From positions 44,648 through 108,647 of the forward strand of contig JAKBGV010000003.1 in NCBI GenBank assembly GCA_021837305.1: 64,000 nt of DNA. The letters run 5' to 3'. The position numbers were made by a program, and so were the translations under genes. The notes beneath the pieces are model-generated. The model was not told the DNA's origin. It searched no databases and worked only from the letters and a program-made list of their open reading frames with translations. The stretch is from Actinomycetes bacterium. Its GTDB lineage: Bacteria; Actinomycetota; Acidimicrobiia; Acidimicrobiales; RAAP-2. Positions 29,252 to 39,734 of the stretch are shown here, in pieces (position 1 is the stretch's first letter; each line of letters opens with the position of its first letter).

Positions 29252-30315
29252 ACATCACCGTCTCGCTCGATCAGCTGTCGCGGCCACAGCCCGGCGGGAT
29301 CGCCACCTACGTCCGCGGCCTCGTGGCCGCGCTCGCGTCGCTCGAGGCGGGTGACCTCGTGGGACTCACGCCGTCGGACCCGGTCGACCTCGGAGCGCTC
29401 GCGATCACGCCGCGGCGCATCGGCCTGCCGGTCGGCGTCCTCACGCGTCTCTGGTCGCGGTGGCCGGTCGGGGTGCCGTCCGGGTCCGACGTGGTGCACG
29501 CGACGTCCCTCGCGGGACCCTTCGGTGGCGGCCGGTCCGCCGCGGTGCACTCGGTGGCCGTCCACGACCTGTTGTGGCGCGACGAGCCGGACGCCACCAC
29601 GGCCCACGGCCGCCGGTTCCACGAGGGCCGCCTGCGTCTCATTCGACGCCGATCGGACGTGCGCGTCTTCACGTCGTCCCCGGGACTCGATGACCGGCTG
29701 GTGGACGACGGCTTCGACCGATCGCGGTTGCACCGGATCCACCTCGGCGTGGACGACGACACCACGCCCGCCGCGCCCGCGGCCGTGGCGCGACTGCTCG
29801 CCGACGCGGGGGTCGAGGGGCCCTTCACCCTCTACGCGGGGACGCGCGAGCCCCGCAAGAACATCGAGCGACTGGCGCGCGCCCACGCCCAAGCTCGTGT
29901 CGCGGCGCCAGAACTCGGCCCACTGGTCATCGTCGGGCCGAGCGGGTGGGGATCGGTGACCCTCGACGACGCGGTCGTGATCGGACGGGTGACTCGCGAG
30001 TTGTTGCGCGGGCTCTACCGTGACGCGACCGTGGTGGCCTACGTCCCTCGCAACGAGGGGTGGGGTCTGCCGCCGGTCGAGGCGCTCGCGCAAGGGTCGC
30101 GCGTTGTCTCGAGCACCACGACACCGAGCGTGCGCGCGAACGCCGAGGTGGACCTCGCCGACCCGCTCGACGTGGACGCGATCGCGGACGCGCTGCGCCG
30201 ATCCCTCGAGCGACCGGACACGCCCGAGGCGCGTGCGAGGCGACGAGCCTCGGTGGCCGAGCTCACGTGGCGTCAGTGCGCGCTCGACCACCTGGCGGGT
30301 TGGCGATGCGAGTAG
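29248..30315 (+). CDS. GT4 glycosyltransferase
   Basis: 355-residue GT-B transferase, mannosyl/rhamnosyltransferase-like. Seen: SLDQLSRPQPGGIATYVRGL at 6-25 (acceptor loop), DVVHATSLAG, VAVHDLLWRDEPD, FTLYAGTREPRKNIERL, and the donor-site EGWGLPPVEALAQGSRVVSS with the expected Glu residues. GDP-mannose or dTDP-rhamnose donors are plausible from the neighbourhood. GTG start overlaps the preceding gene; the following gene starts within its last ten bases. Confidence 0.88.
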   Translation: MNITVSLDQLSRPQPGGIATYVRGLVAALASLEAGDLVGLTPSDPVDLGALAITPRRIGLPVGVLTRLWSRWPVGVPSGSDVVHATSLAGPFGGGRSAAVHSVAVHDLLWRDEPDATTAHGRRFHEGRLRLIRRRSDVRVFTSSPGLDDRLVDDGFDRSRLHRIHLGVDDDTTPAAPAAVARLLADAGVEGPFTLYAGTREPRKNIERLARAHAQARVAAPELGPLVIVGPSGWGSVTLDDAVVIGRVTRELLRGLYRDATVVAYVPRNEGWGLPPVEALAQGSRVVSSTTTPSVRANAEVDLADPLDVDAIADALRRSLERPDTPEARARRRASVAELTWRQCALDHLAGWRCE

Positions 30316-31394
30316 CGCTGGACGTCTCCGCTGTCCCGACGCACGTCGCGGGTGCCGGGCGCTACGTGGTCGAGATCGCACGTCGTCTGCCCGCGGCGGG
30401 GGTGGACCTGGCACTCGTGAGCCGACGCGACGACACCGAGCGGTGGCGGTCCTGGGCACCGGGGGCTTCAGTCGAGCCGCTCGTGCCCACCGGCCGAGTC
30501 CCACGTCTGCTTGTCGAGGCCTGGCGCCTCGGAACGACCAAGGTCGCCCGGGGAGCTACGGTCTGGCACGGCCCGCACTACACGATGCCCCGTCGGGGCT
30601 CGACGCCGACGGTGGTCACGGTGCACGACGTGACGTTCTTCACGCACCCGCAGTACCACGAGACCGCCAAGGCCGCCTTCTTCCGTCGGGCCATCCGCTA
30701 CGCGGCGGCGCACGCCGAGGTTCTCGTCTGCGTGAGCGAGTTCACGGCGAACCAGCTGCGCGAGATCGTCCGTGAGCTCCCGCCGATCGTCGTCGCCCCG
30801 CACGGCGTCGACCTCGAACGATTCCACCCCGAGTCGCCGACCTCGCCCGAAGTGCCCTACGCGCTCTTCCTCGGCACGGTTGAACCTCGCAAGGGTCTGG
30901 ACACGCTGCTCGAGGCGTTCGCCTCGGTGGCGCGCGACACCCCCGACCTCGAACTCTGGCTGGCCGGTCAGGCGGGCTGGGCCGAGCAGGACGTTCGTCG
31001 GCTCGTCGAGCGTCATCCGGCGCGCTCGCGCATCCGACGGCTCGGCTTCGTCGACGACGCCGCGTTGCCGTCGTTGCTCGCGGGGGCCCGCGCGGTGGTG
31101 TACCCCTCTCGGGTCGAGGGCTTCGGGCTGCCCGTACTCGAGGCGATGGCGTGCGGTGCGGTGGTGGTCACCTCGAGTGGCACCGTCATGGAGGAGATCG
31201 CCGACGGCGCCGCGTTCGTCTGCCCGCCGGGCGACGCGTTCGCGCTCGCCGCGACGCTGCAGCAGGCGATCGACCTCGACGGCGAGGCTCGCCTCGACCT
31301 CGGGCGCCGCGCGCGCAAGCGCGCGGAGGCCTTCACCTGGGCGTCGTCGGTCGAGCGTCACCTGGCGGCCTATGACCTGGCGGCGGGCCGATGA
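30306..31394 (+). CDS. GT4 glycosyltransferase (mannosyltransferase-like)
   Basis: 362-residue GT-B transferase of the MtfB/WbdA-like group. Seen: ALDVSAVPTHVAGAGRYVVE with the glycine loop, VWHGPHYTMP, TVVTVHDVTFFTHP, CVSEFTANQLRE, VVAPHGVDLERF, FLGTVEPRKGLDTLLEAF, and the donor motif SRVEGFGLPVLEAMACGAVVV (E-x7-E). Paralogous to the preceding gene, so the two may add successive sugars. Starts at an ATG ten bases before the previous stop; overlaps the next gene by four bases. Confidence 0.9.
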   Translation: MRVALDVSAVPTHVAGAGRYVVEIARRLPAAGVDLALVSRRDDTERWRSWAPGASVEPLVPTGRVPRLLVEAWRLGTTKVARGATVWHGPHYTMPRRGSTPTVVTVHDVTFFTHPQYHETAKAAFFRRAIRYAAAHAEVLVCVSEFTANQLREIVRELPPIVVAPHGVDLERFHPESPTSPEVPYALFLGTVEPRKGLDTLLEAFASVARDTPDLELWLAGQAGWAEQDVRRLVERHPARSRIRRLGFVDDAALPSLLAGARAVVYPSRVEGFGLPVLEAMACGAVVVTSSGTVMEEIADGAAFVCPPGDAFALAATLQQAIDLDGEARLDLGRRARKRAEAFTWASSVERHLAAYDLAAGR

Positions 31395-32299
31395 CGCGGT
31401 CCCTCGTCACCGGCGCCGGCGGCTTCGTCGGGCGGCACCTGATCGACCACCTGACCTCGGCCGGCGATGAGGTCCGCGGCGTCGATCGAGAGGTCGACGT
31501 CACGGACCGCGGCGCGCTCGAGGTCGCGATGGGCGCCGTCGCCCCGCAGGTCATCTACCACCTGGCCGCGATGACCCACGTCGGTGAGTCCTGGCGCCAC
31601 CCCGACGACTTCACCCGGGTCAACGTGGTGGGCACACTCAACGTGCTCGAGGCGGCGCGGCGCGTCGCCCCTGAGGCCGTCGTGCTCGTCGTGAGCTCGG
31701 CCGATGTCTACGGCGTCGTCGATCCGGCGGAGTTGCCGATCGACGAGGGTCGCGCGCCGAGGCCGGTGAGCCCCTACGCGCAGTCCAAGATTGAGGCGGA
31801 GCACGCGGCGCGCGAGGCGGCGCACCGCGGTCAACACGTCGTGATCGTGCGCCCCTTCAATCACATCGGGCCCGGCCAGGCGACGACCTTCGTGGTGCCA
31901 GCCATCGCGTCGCGACTCCTCGCGGCGCGAGACGAGGGCGCCGCCAGCGTGGTGGTGGGTGACCTGTCGGCCCGTCGCGACTTCTGTGACGTGCGCGACG
32001 TTGTGCGGGCCTATCGCCTGTTGTCGAGTTTCGGTGTCGCGGGCGAGGTTTACAACGTCGCATCCGGCCACGACGTCGCGATCAACGACATCGCGCAGTG
32101 GCTCGTCGCGCGAATCGTGCCGCGAGTGCGCCTCGAGGTGTCCGAGGACCTGCTGCGGCCCGTGGAGCTCCCCGTCTCGCGCGGCAGTTTCGCCAAACTC
32201 CAGCGCACGACGGGGTGGGAGCCGCGAATCACCCTCGCGACGTCCCTCGAGGACGTGGTTGTGGCGTTGGACGAAGGCCTCACGAATCAAAATACCTGA
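31391..32299 (+). CDS. NAD(P)-dependent sugar epimerase/reductase, RMD-like
   Basis: 302-residue extended SDR. Rossmann loop TGAGGFVGRHL at 7-17, VIYHLAAMTHVGES, catalytic Ser in VSSADVYG near 102 and YAQSK at 129-133, then RPFNHIGPGQ. The C-terminal LRPVELPVSRGSFAKLQRTTG is like GDP-6-deoxy-D-lyxo-4-hexulose reductase (RMD), which makes GDP-D-rhamnose from the GDP-mannose dehydratase product. The partner dehydratase (GMD) is not in the window, so specificity is uncertain. Last gene of the overlapping glycan run; about 70 bases of spacer follow. Confidence 0.82.
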   Translation: MTRSLVTGAGGFVGRHLIDHLTSAGDEVRGVDREVDVTDRGALEVAMGAVAPQVIYHLAAMTHVGESWRHPDDFTRVNVVGTLNVLEAARRVAPEAVVLVVSSADVYGVVDPAELPIDEGRAPRPVSPYAQSKIEAEHAAREAAHRGQHVVIVRPFNHIGPGQATTFVVPAIASRLLAARDEGAASVVVGDLSARRDFCDVRDVVRAYRLLSSFGVAGEVYNVASGHDVAINDIAQWLVARIVPRVRLEVSEDLLRPVELPVSRGSFAKLQRTTGWEPRITLATSLEDVVVALDEGLTNQNT

Positions 32300-32353
32300 T
32301 TAATAGCGACAACACTCGGCGGACACGTGCCAGTTCACTCGGTGGCGGCCAAC

Positions 32354-32359
32354 TAGCCT
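32354..32359 (+). promoter_or_regulatory. -10 hexamer (TAGCCT)
   Basis: TAGCCT lies seven bases before an in-frame TTG (32367) and ten before the ATG (32370) of the giant GT2-membrane gene, so the message has little or no leader. Confidence 0.45.
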
Positions 32360-32369
32360 TGAGTACTTG

Positions 32370-35300
32370 ATGGATGTTCGTGCACCGGCGGTCGTCGCCG
32401 TCGTCGTTACTACGGGACCGGGGCCGGGCCTCGAGGCCACGCTCGCGTCGTTGGTCGACCAGGACTACGGCGAGCTCAGCGTCCTGGTGGTCGCCAACGG
32501 CGAGAGCGAACACGTCGCGGCGCGCGTGGCCGCGGTGGCGCCCGACGCGTTCGTCCGCGTCCTGGCCGAGAACCGCGGTTTCGCGGCCGCGTGCAACGAG
32601 GCGGTGCTCGCCGTCGAGGGCGCGACGTTCTTCCTCTTCTGCCACGACGACGTGCGCCTCGATCCCGACGCCGTGCATCGACTCGTCGAGGCGGCCTTCC
32701 GGATGAACGCTGGGGTCCTCACGCCCAAGGTCGTCGCCTACGACGACCCGATGACCTTGCTGCACGTCGGACAGACCTGCGACCGCTTCGGGGTCGTCCA
32801 GGAGCGCGTCGAGCCCGGTGAGATTGACCACGGTCAACAGGACTTGGAGCGAGACGTTTTCGTGGCGCCCGGGGGCGTCACGCTCATCCGCGCCGACCTC
32901 TTCGTGACCCTGCAGGGTTTCGACCCGCTGATCCCCATGCTCGGGGAGGACCTCGACTTCTGCTGGCGTGCCCAACTCGCTGGTGCACGTATCGTCGTCG
33001 CCCCGGGCGCGCGCGTCGCGCATCGCCAGACCGTGGCGAGTGGTGAGCGACCGGTCACCGCGATCGGGACTCGCAAGGCGAGCCGTCAGGACCTCCAGCG
33101 GCGCCACCGTCTGCTGGTCGTCGCGACGGGCTGGGGTCGCTGGACCGCGGTCAACACCCTGGCCATGTTGTTGGTGCTGGACCTCGTCGAACTGGTCGTG
33201 GCGATCGGTGGTCGAGACGGTGACCGCGTCGGCGCCATCCTCGGGTCGTGGCGATGGTTGGTGCACAATCGACGGCGCGTGCGCGAGCGTCGTCGACAGC
33301 GTCGGGTCTACACCGTGCTGACCGACGACGAACTACGACGACTCCAGGTCGGCGGGGCCACGCGGCTGCGCAAGTTCATTGCCACGCTGTTGCGCGACGG
33401 GTTGGATCGTGCTCGCGGAATCCTGCCCCCCGACAGTCCAGTCGAGGAGGCGGAGGTCGACGCGGGTGTGGGCTTTGCCGCCGCCTTCGCCGAGGTCGAC
33501 GCCTTCGACGAGATACCCCAGCGGTCGGACCTCGCCGTGCGGCGTCCGTCGCGATTCCTCACGAGTTTCCGGGCCCAGGCACTGACCCTCGTGCTCGTTT
33601 CGGTGCTGTGGCTGATCGGCTCGCGGAACCTGGTCGCCACCCACCTGCCACTGGTCGGACGGCTCGCCCCTCTGGACTCGTGGTGGTCCACGTGGCGGCA
33701 CTTCTTCGCGTCGTGGTCCCCGAACGGCCTGGGCACGGGGACACCCGGTATGCCGGGCTACGGTGTCCTCGCCGTTGCGGGCACCTTCGTCCTCGGCCGC
33801 ATGGGTATCCTGCCACGCGTCGCGCTGATCTTCGCCATCCCGATCGGTGCGTTCGGAGTGGGTCGCCTCCTACGTGGGCGCGTTTCCAATCGGGCGAGGT
33901 TGGTCGCGGTCCTCGCGTACGTGGCCGCGCCGATTGGGCTGAACATGATCAGCCAGGGCCGCATCGACGTGCTCGTGGTCAGCGCCGGTCTGCCCTTCGT
34001 CGTGCGTCGTCTCATGGAGTTGCTCGCCGTTCCAGGTTTTCGTGACACGCCCTATCCGCCGGCCGTGCCCTTCGGGAACCGGGGGTGGCCCGCCACCCGC
34101 TCGGGCCAACGCATGGTGGTGGTCATGGAGACGGCCATTGTGAGCGCGATGGCGCCGGCGATGATCATCGCCGTCGTACTCGTGGTGCTTGGTGTCGTGG
34201 TGGCTCGCTGGTTCGAACCCGACGGGGCGCCGAGCCGTCCGTGGCGACTGCTCGGCGCGGTGCTCGGGGGCGTCGCGGTTTTCCTCGCGCCGATGACCGT
34301 GGATGTCGTGCTCGCGGGCCGGCGCGCGATCGAGCTCTTCGGCCTCGCGCGAGGTCCCTGGTCCGCGCCGTCACTGACCCTGCTCGCGCGGGGCGCGGAC
34401 GGTGGTTTCGGCGCGTCGTGGTGGGGGTGGCTGCTGCCCGGCGCCGCGGTCATCGGGCTCCTGCTCACCCGGGGCGATCGGCGGGTCATCGCCGGCAAGT
34501 TCGCGACCATCGCCACGTTGTCCTTGGTGCTGGCGGCGCTGACGGCTCGGCACTGGCTCGGTGACTTCGCCCCCGACCTCGACGTGCTGTTGACGCTCTA
34601 CGCGGTGTCGATCGCGGGACTCATCGGACTCGGGGTGGCCGCGCTCGAGTCCGACCTCCGTCAGGCGGGCTTCGGATGGCGCCAGAGCGTCGCGGCGATC
34701 TTCGTCGCGGTGATCGTGGTGTCGGCCCTGCCGTTCCTCGGCGACTTCGCGAGTGGCCGCTTCAACCTGCCGGTGACCAGCGTGGCGGAGTCGATGAGCG
34801 CCGCGCAGCCGCCGAACGCGGGTGGCTACCGGATCCTGTGGCTGGGTGACCCGTCGGTGCTACCGATGCCCGGCTGGTCGGTCGCCCCGGGACTGGCCGC
34901 GGCGACGTCGATGAACGGGTTGCCGGGAGGCTCGACCCTCTTCTCACCGCCAGACTCGGGGACCTCGGATGTCCTGCTCGAGGCGATCAACCTCGCGCTG
35001 CTCGGTCGGACGGTCCACGTGGGCTCGCTGCTCGCCCAGGCTGGTGTCGCCACGGTTGTGGTGATGGACTCGCCGGCCCCCGAGTACGCGGGTGCCCAGG
35101 GCGTGCCGACTCGTCCCGTGCCCAAAGCGCTCATGGCGACGCTCGCGCGCCAAACTGACCTCGCCCTGCAGTTGCAGTCCCCGGCGGTCACGATCTACGC
35201 CAACGCCGCGTTCCACGGTCTGGTCGCCCAGTCCTCGCGGAGGTCCTCCACCGGCTGGTCGCCGCTGGCGGGTCCCACGTTCGGGACTGGAACCGTGAGC

Positions 35301-35603
35301 CCCGGGGCGACGGTCGTCGCCGGACTCGCCCCGGCGAGCGCCTTCGCCCTGTCTGTCAACGGGGTCGCCGCCACGCGACGCACGGTCTTCGGTTGGGCGC
35401 CGGCCTACCTCGTCAACAACTATCGTCCGCCGGTTACCGCCCAGCTCGTCCTGCGCCAGTTCCCCCTCAACGGGTTGCTCGCGCTCTTCACCCTGGGTCT
35501 GTGGGCGATCGTGTGGCTCGGCTTCGGGTCAGTCCAGCGATTCGAGCGCATCGCCTCGCGCCGAGGCCGCGTCAAGCGCGCGGCCCACGGGGACCGGACG
35601 TGA
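32370..35603 (+). CDS. Giant GT2 glycosyltransferase fused to polytopic membrane domain
   Basis: 1077 residues. Residues 1-240: GT-A transferase (LASLVDQDYGELSVLVVANG, ENRGFAAACNEAV, FCHDDVRLDPDAV, PGGVTLIRADLF, LGEDLDFCWRAQLAG), followed by a charged linker. From about 405 at least ten membrane segments begin (LTLVLVSVLWLIG), then a large exported region (about 800-1000) and a last helix before a basic tail (LLALFTLGLWAIVWLGF). This layout fits actinobacterial envelope glycosyltransferases, where a GT2 head meets a GT-C-like body. Start ATG 32370, or TTG one codon earlier. Stop overlaps the secreted partner gene. Confidence 0.8.
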   Translation: MDVRAPAVVAVVVTTGPGPGLEATLASLVDQDYGELSVLVVANGESEHVAARVAAVAPDAFVRVLAENRGFAAACNEAVLAVEGATFFLFCHDDVRLDPDAVHRLVEAAFRMNAGVLTPKVVAYDDPMTLLHVGQTCDRFGVVQERVEPGEIDHGQQDLERDVFVAPGGVTLIRADLFVTLQGFDPLIPMLGEDLDFCWRAQLAGARIVVAPGARVAHRQTVASGERPVTAIGTRKASRQDLQRRHRLLVVATGWGRWTAVNTLAMLLVLDLVELVVAIGGRDGDRVGAILGSWRWLVHNRRRVRERRRQRRVYTVLTDDELRRLQVGGATRLRKFIATLLRDGLDRARGILPPDSPVEEAEVDAGVGFAAAFAEVDAFDEIPQRSDLAVRRPSRFLTSFRAQALTLVLVSVLWLIGSRNLVATHLPLVGRLAPLDSWWSTWRHFFASWSPNGLGTGTPGMPGYGVLAVAGTFVLGRMGILPRVALIFAIPIGAFGVGRLLRGRVSNRARLVAVLAYVAAPIGLNMISQGRIDVLVVSAGLPFVVRRLMELLAVPGFRDTPYPPAVPFGNRGWPATRSGQRMVVVMETAIVSAMAPAMIIAVVLVVLGVVVARWFEPDGAPSRPWRLLGAVLGGVAVFLAPMTVDVVLAGRRAIELFGLARGPWSAPSLTLLARGADGGFGASWWGWLLPGAAVIGLLLTRGDRRVIAGKFATIATLSLVLAALTARHWLGDFAPDLDVLLTLYAVSIAGLIGLGVAALESDLRQAGFGWRQSVAAIFVAVIVVSALPFLGDFASGRFNLPVTSVAESMSAAQPPNAGGYRILWLGDPSVLPMPGWSVAPGLAAATSMNGLPGGSTLFSPPDSGTSDVLLEAINLALLGRTVHVGSLLAQAGVATVVVMDSPAPEYAGAQGVPTRPVPKALMATLARQTDLALQLQSPAVTIYANAAFHGLVAQSSRRSSTGWSPLAGPTFGTGTVSPGATVVAGLAPASAFALSVNGVAATRRTVFGWAPAYLVNNYRPPVTAQLVLRQFPLNGLLALFTLGLWAIVWLGFGSVQRFERIASRRGRVKRAAHGDRT

Positions 35604-36913
35604 GTCGTCGGCCCCTCGTCCTCGTGCTCGGCGCGGCGCTCGCGGCAACGGCGGTCGCCACGAGTGTCGTGCACACCTCGAACCCGACGGCGGCGGTGTC
35701 GAGTCTGTCGACGGGTCCGGTTGAGTCCACGGCCCTGTACTGCGCGGGACTCGGTGCGTCGGGTACCCCAGCGGGACACGTCGTCGTGCTCAACACCGCC
35801 GACCACACCCGGCACGTCGAAGTGGAGATCGACACCGACACCGGTGCCTCGCTGACCCGTCACCTGGTGCTCGCGGCACGCGCGTCGGCGTCGGTCGCCC
35901 CGCCGGCGACCGGCCACTGGTTCGGCATGTCACTCATCGTCGACGGCCGTGGCGTGGTCGCGGACGAACTCAACGCCGCCGGCACGGCCCAGACCCCGTG
36001 TCTCAATTCTGGCTCGACCACCTGGTACGCCAGCGGTTTGGACACGGCGGTCGGCTCGAAGGCGTACCTGGTGCTCTACAACCCGTCCTCGACGTCGACG
36101 GTCGTGAACGTGACCGCCGAGACGGCCTCGGGGTTCTCGGCGCCCGCTCCGTATCAGGGGGTGGCGATCGCGGCGCATCGGGTCGTGTCTTTAGGTCTCG
36201 GGACCCGTATCGTGAACCAGGCGAACGTGGGGATCGTGGTCCGGGCCATCCGCGGTGACGTGGTCGCCACCGCGGTCCAGCAGTTCGGCACCTTCACGTC
36301 GTTCAATGCGGGCACGTCGTCGCTCTCGCGAACGGACTGGTTCCCCCGCGTCACGACGGTCAGCGGCGCGATCGCCCGGGTACTCATCACGAATCCCTCG
36401 AACGCCACCGCCTCGGTCACGGCGACGATCGGACTGCCGCCCTATAACGTGGCCCCCCAACGGGTTAGCGTCGCGCCGTACTCGACCGGGTCCATCGACA
36501 TCACCCCAAACTCCGCCGTGCCCGCCCACGGCTACGCCACGGTGCAGCTTCGTTCCTCGGTGGCGATCGCGGCGAGCCTGGCCACGGGAACGCTCAATGG
36601 CCAGTCGCTGTCGGTGCCCGCGACACCCGCGAAGCTCTACCTGGTCAGCGACTTCGCCCGTCTGGGCTTTGACGCGATGACCGCGACCAATGTCGGTGCT
36701 CGGGCGCTCGCGGTCACCGTGACGGTGCTCGGGACGATTCCGACCAGTCGAGTGGTCACCATCGCGCCTGGCACGACGGTCGACCTGCGCGGGCGCGACG
36801 GTCTTCCCACCACGCTGCACGGCCGGTCGTTCCTGATCACCGCGAACCACGACAATCTCGTGGTCGCTACGACGCTACCGACGACCCCGACGGGGATCGT
36901 CGTGGTGTCGGCC

Positions 36914-36928
<15 letters not shown>
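35600..36928 (+). CDS. Secreted DUF5719-like protein
   Basis: 442-residue exported protein with an N-terminal hydrophobic segment (about 5-23). The mature part is beta-rich, with repeated modules near 60-110, 165-230 and 300-345: statements such as VVVLNTADHTRHVEVEIDT, YLVLYNPSSTSTVVNVTAE and ARVLITNPSNATASVTATI share an L-x-N-P/T-x4-x-V-V-T-V pattern, as in actinobacterial DUF5719 proteins encoded beside large GT2-membrane genes. GTG start overlaps the upstream TGA. Probably an extracytoplasmic partner of that transferase; no catalytic motif is seen. Its 3' end overlaps ftsH on the other strand. Confidence 0.72.
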
Positions 36929-38920
<1,992 letters not shown>

Positions 38921-38923
38921 CCC

Positions 38924-38929
38924 AATCTA
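38924..38929 (-). promoter_or_regulatory. -10 hexamer (TAGATT) of ftsH
   Basis: Minus-strand TAGATT, three bases before the ATG and six before the GTG of codon 2. Part of a short 73-base divergent promoter region shared with the CPBP protease gene. Confidence 0.5.
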
Positions 38930-38979
38930 GAGGCCCCGGTGCGACACCAGGCTCGCACGTCGCGAATCGGACCACGCAT

Positions 38980-38985
38980 TAGCGT
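38980..38985 (+). promoter_or_regulatory. -10 hexamer (TAGCGT) of CPBP protease gene
   Basis: TAGCGT eight bases before the GTG at 38994. Spacing is slightly longer than in the other leaderless candidates. Confidence 0.4.
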
Positions 38986-38993
38986 AGGGACCT

Positions 38994-39734
38994 GTGGAGA
39001 ACGCGCCCGTGGTCGAGCGAACCGTGCGACCCGGTGCCGTCCTCGTCGCGGCCGCCGCGGGGTTCGTCATCGGCGAATTGCTCGCGTCAGCGCTGATCGG
39101 CGTGGTGAGCACCCTCACCCACTTCCCCGGCGGATTCGCCGGCCTCGCGGCGGCCCGCCAAGACCCCTGGTGGGCGAGCTCACTCAGCCTGGTCGGGCTC
39201 TGGGTCGGCTTCGTCGTGGCGATCGTGGCGGCGACGCGTGCGGGCGGACTTGGCCCGTGGCCGCACCAATGGCGTTTCGAGATTGGGGACCTCTGGTACG
39301 TGGTGCTGGGTGTCGCGGCGCAGTTCGTCGTGGCGATCCTCTACCGACCGTTCCACCTGCGACACCTGAACGCGCCCGTGGACAAACTCTTCGGCGCGGC
39401 CCACGGTGCCGGATTCGTGCTGCTCGTCGTGCTGACGACCTTCGGGGCACCCATCGTCGAGGAGTGGTTCTTTCGTGGGGTCGTCTTTCGGGGACTCGTC
39501 GCGCTTGGCGCGACACGGTCGCCCCGCCTCGCCGTGACCCTTGGGGTGGTCCTGAGCGCACTGATCTTCGCGGCGGTCCACGGCGAGGCCCGTCAGTTCG
39601 CCGGTCTCGCGGGACTCGGCGTGGTACTCGCCATCGTCGCGTGGCGCACCAAGCGGCTCCTGCCGAGCGCGCTTACGCACGTCTCCTTCAACGCGGTGGC
39701 GATGGCCTCGGTCATCGCCCACCGGGTCCACTGA
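38994..39734 (+). CDS. CPBP (CAAX/Abi) family intramembrane metalloprotease
   Basis: 246-residue polytopic membrane protein with about seven hydrophobic segments. CPBP catalytic motifs are complete: EEWFFRG with Glu156, Glu157 and Arg161; His196 in AAVHGEA; and HVSFN with His229 and Asn233. The family cleaves near membranes or handles bacteriocin immunity; the target here is unknown. Divergent from ftsH and one base overlapping the next gene (TGATG), implying co-translation with the GT-C-like protein. Confidence 0.9.
   Translation: MENAPVVERTVRPGAVLVAAAAGFVIGELLASALIGVVSTLTHFPGGFAGLAAARQDPWWASSLSLVGLWVGFVVAIVAATRAGGLGPWPHQWRFEIGDLWYVVLGVAAQFVVAILYRPFHLRHLNAPVDKLFGAAHGAGFVLLVVLTTFGAPIVEEWFFRGVVFRGLVALGATRSPRLAVTLGVVLSALIFAAVHGEARQFAGLAGLGVVLAIVAWRTKRLLPSALTHVSFNAVAMASVIAHRVH

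Noticed and set aside
38939..39733. In-frame upstream extension of the 806-aa membrane protein gene
   Set aside because: It would overlap the CPBP protease gene completely and is Arg-rich without motif; the ATG at 39734 is coupled to the CPBP stop.
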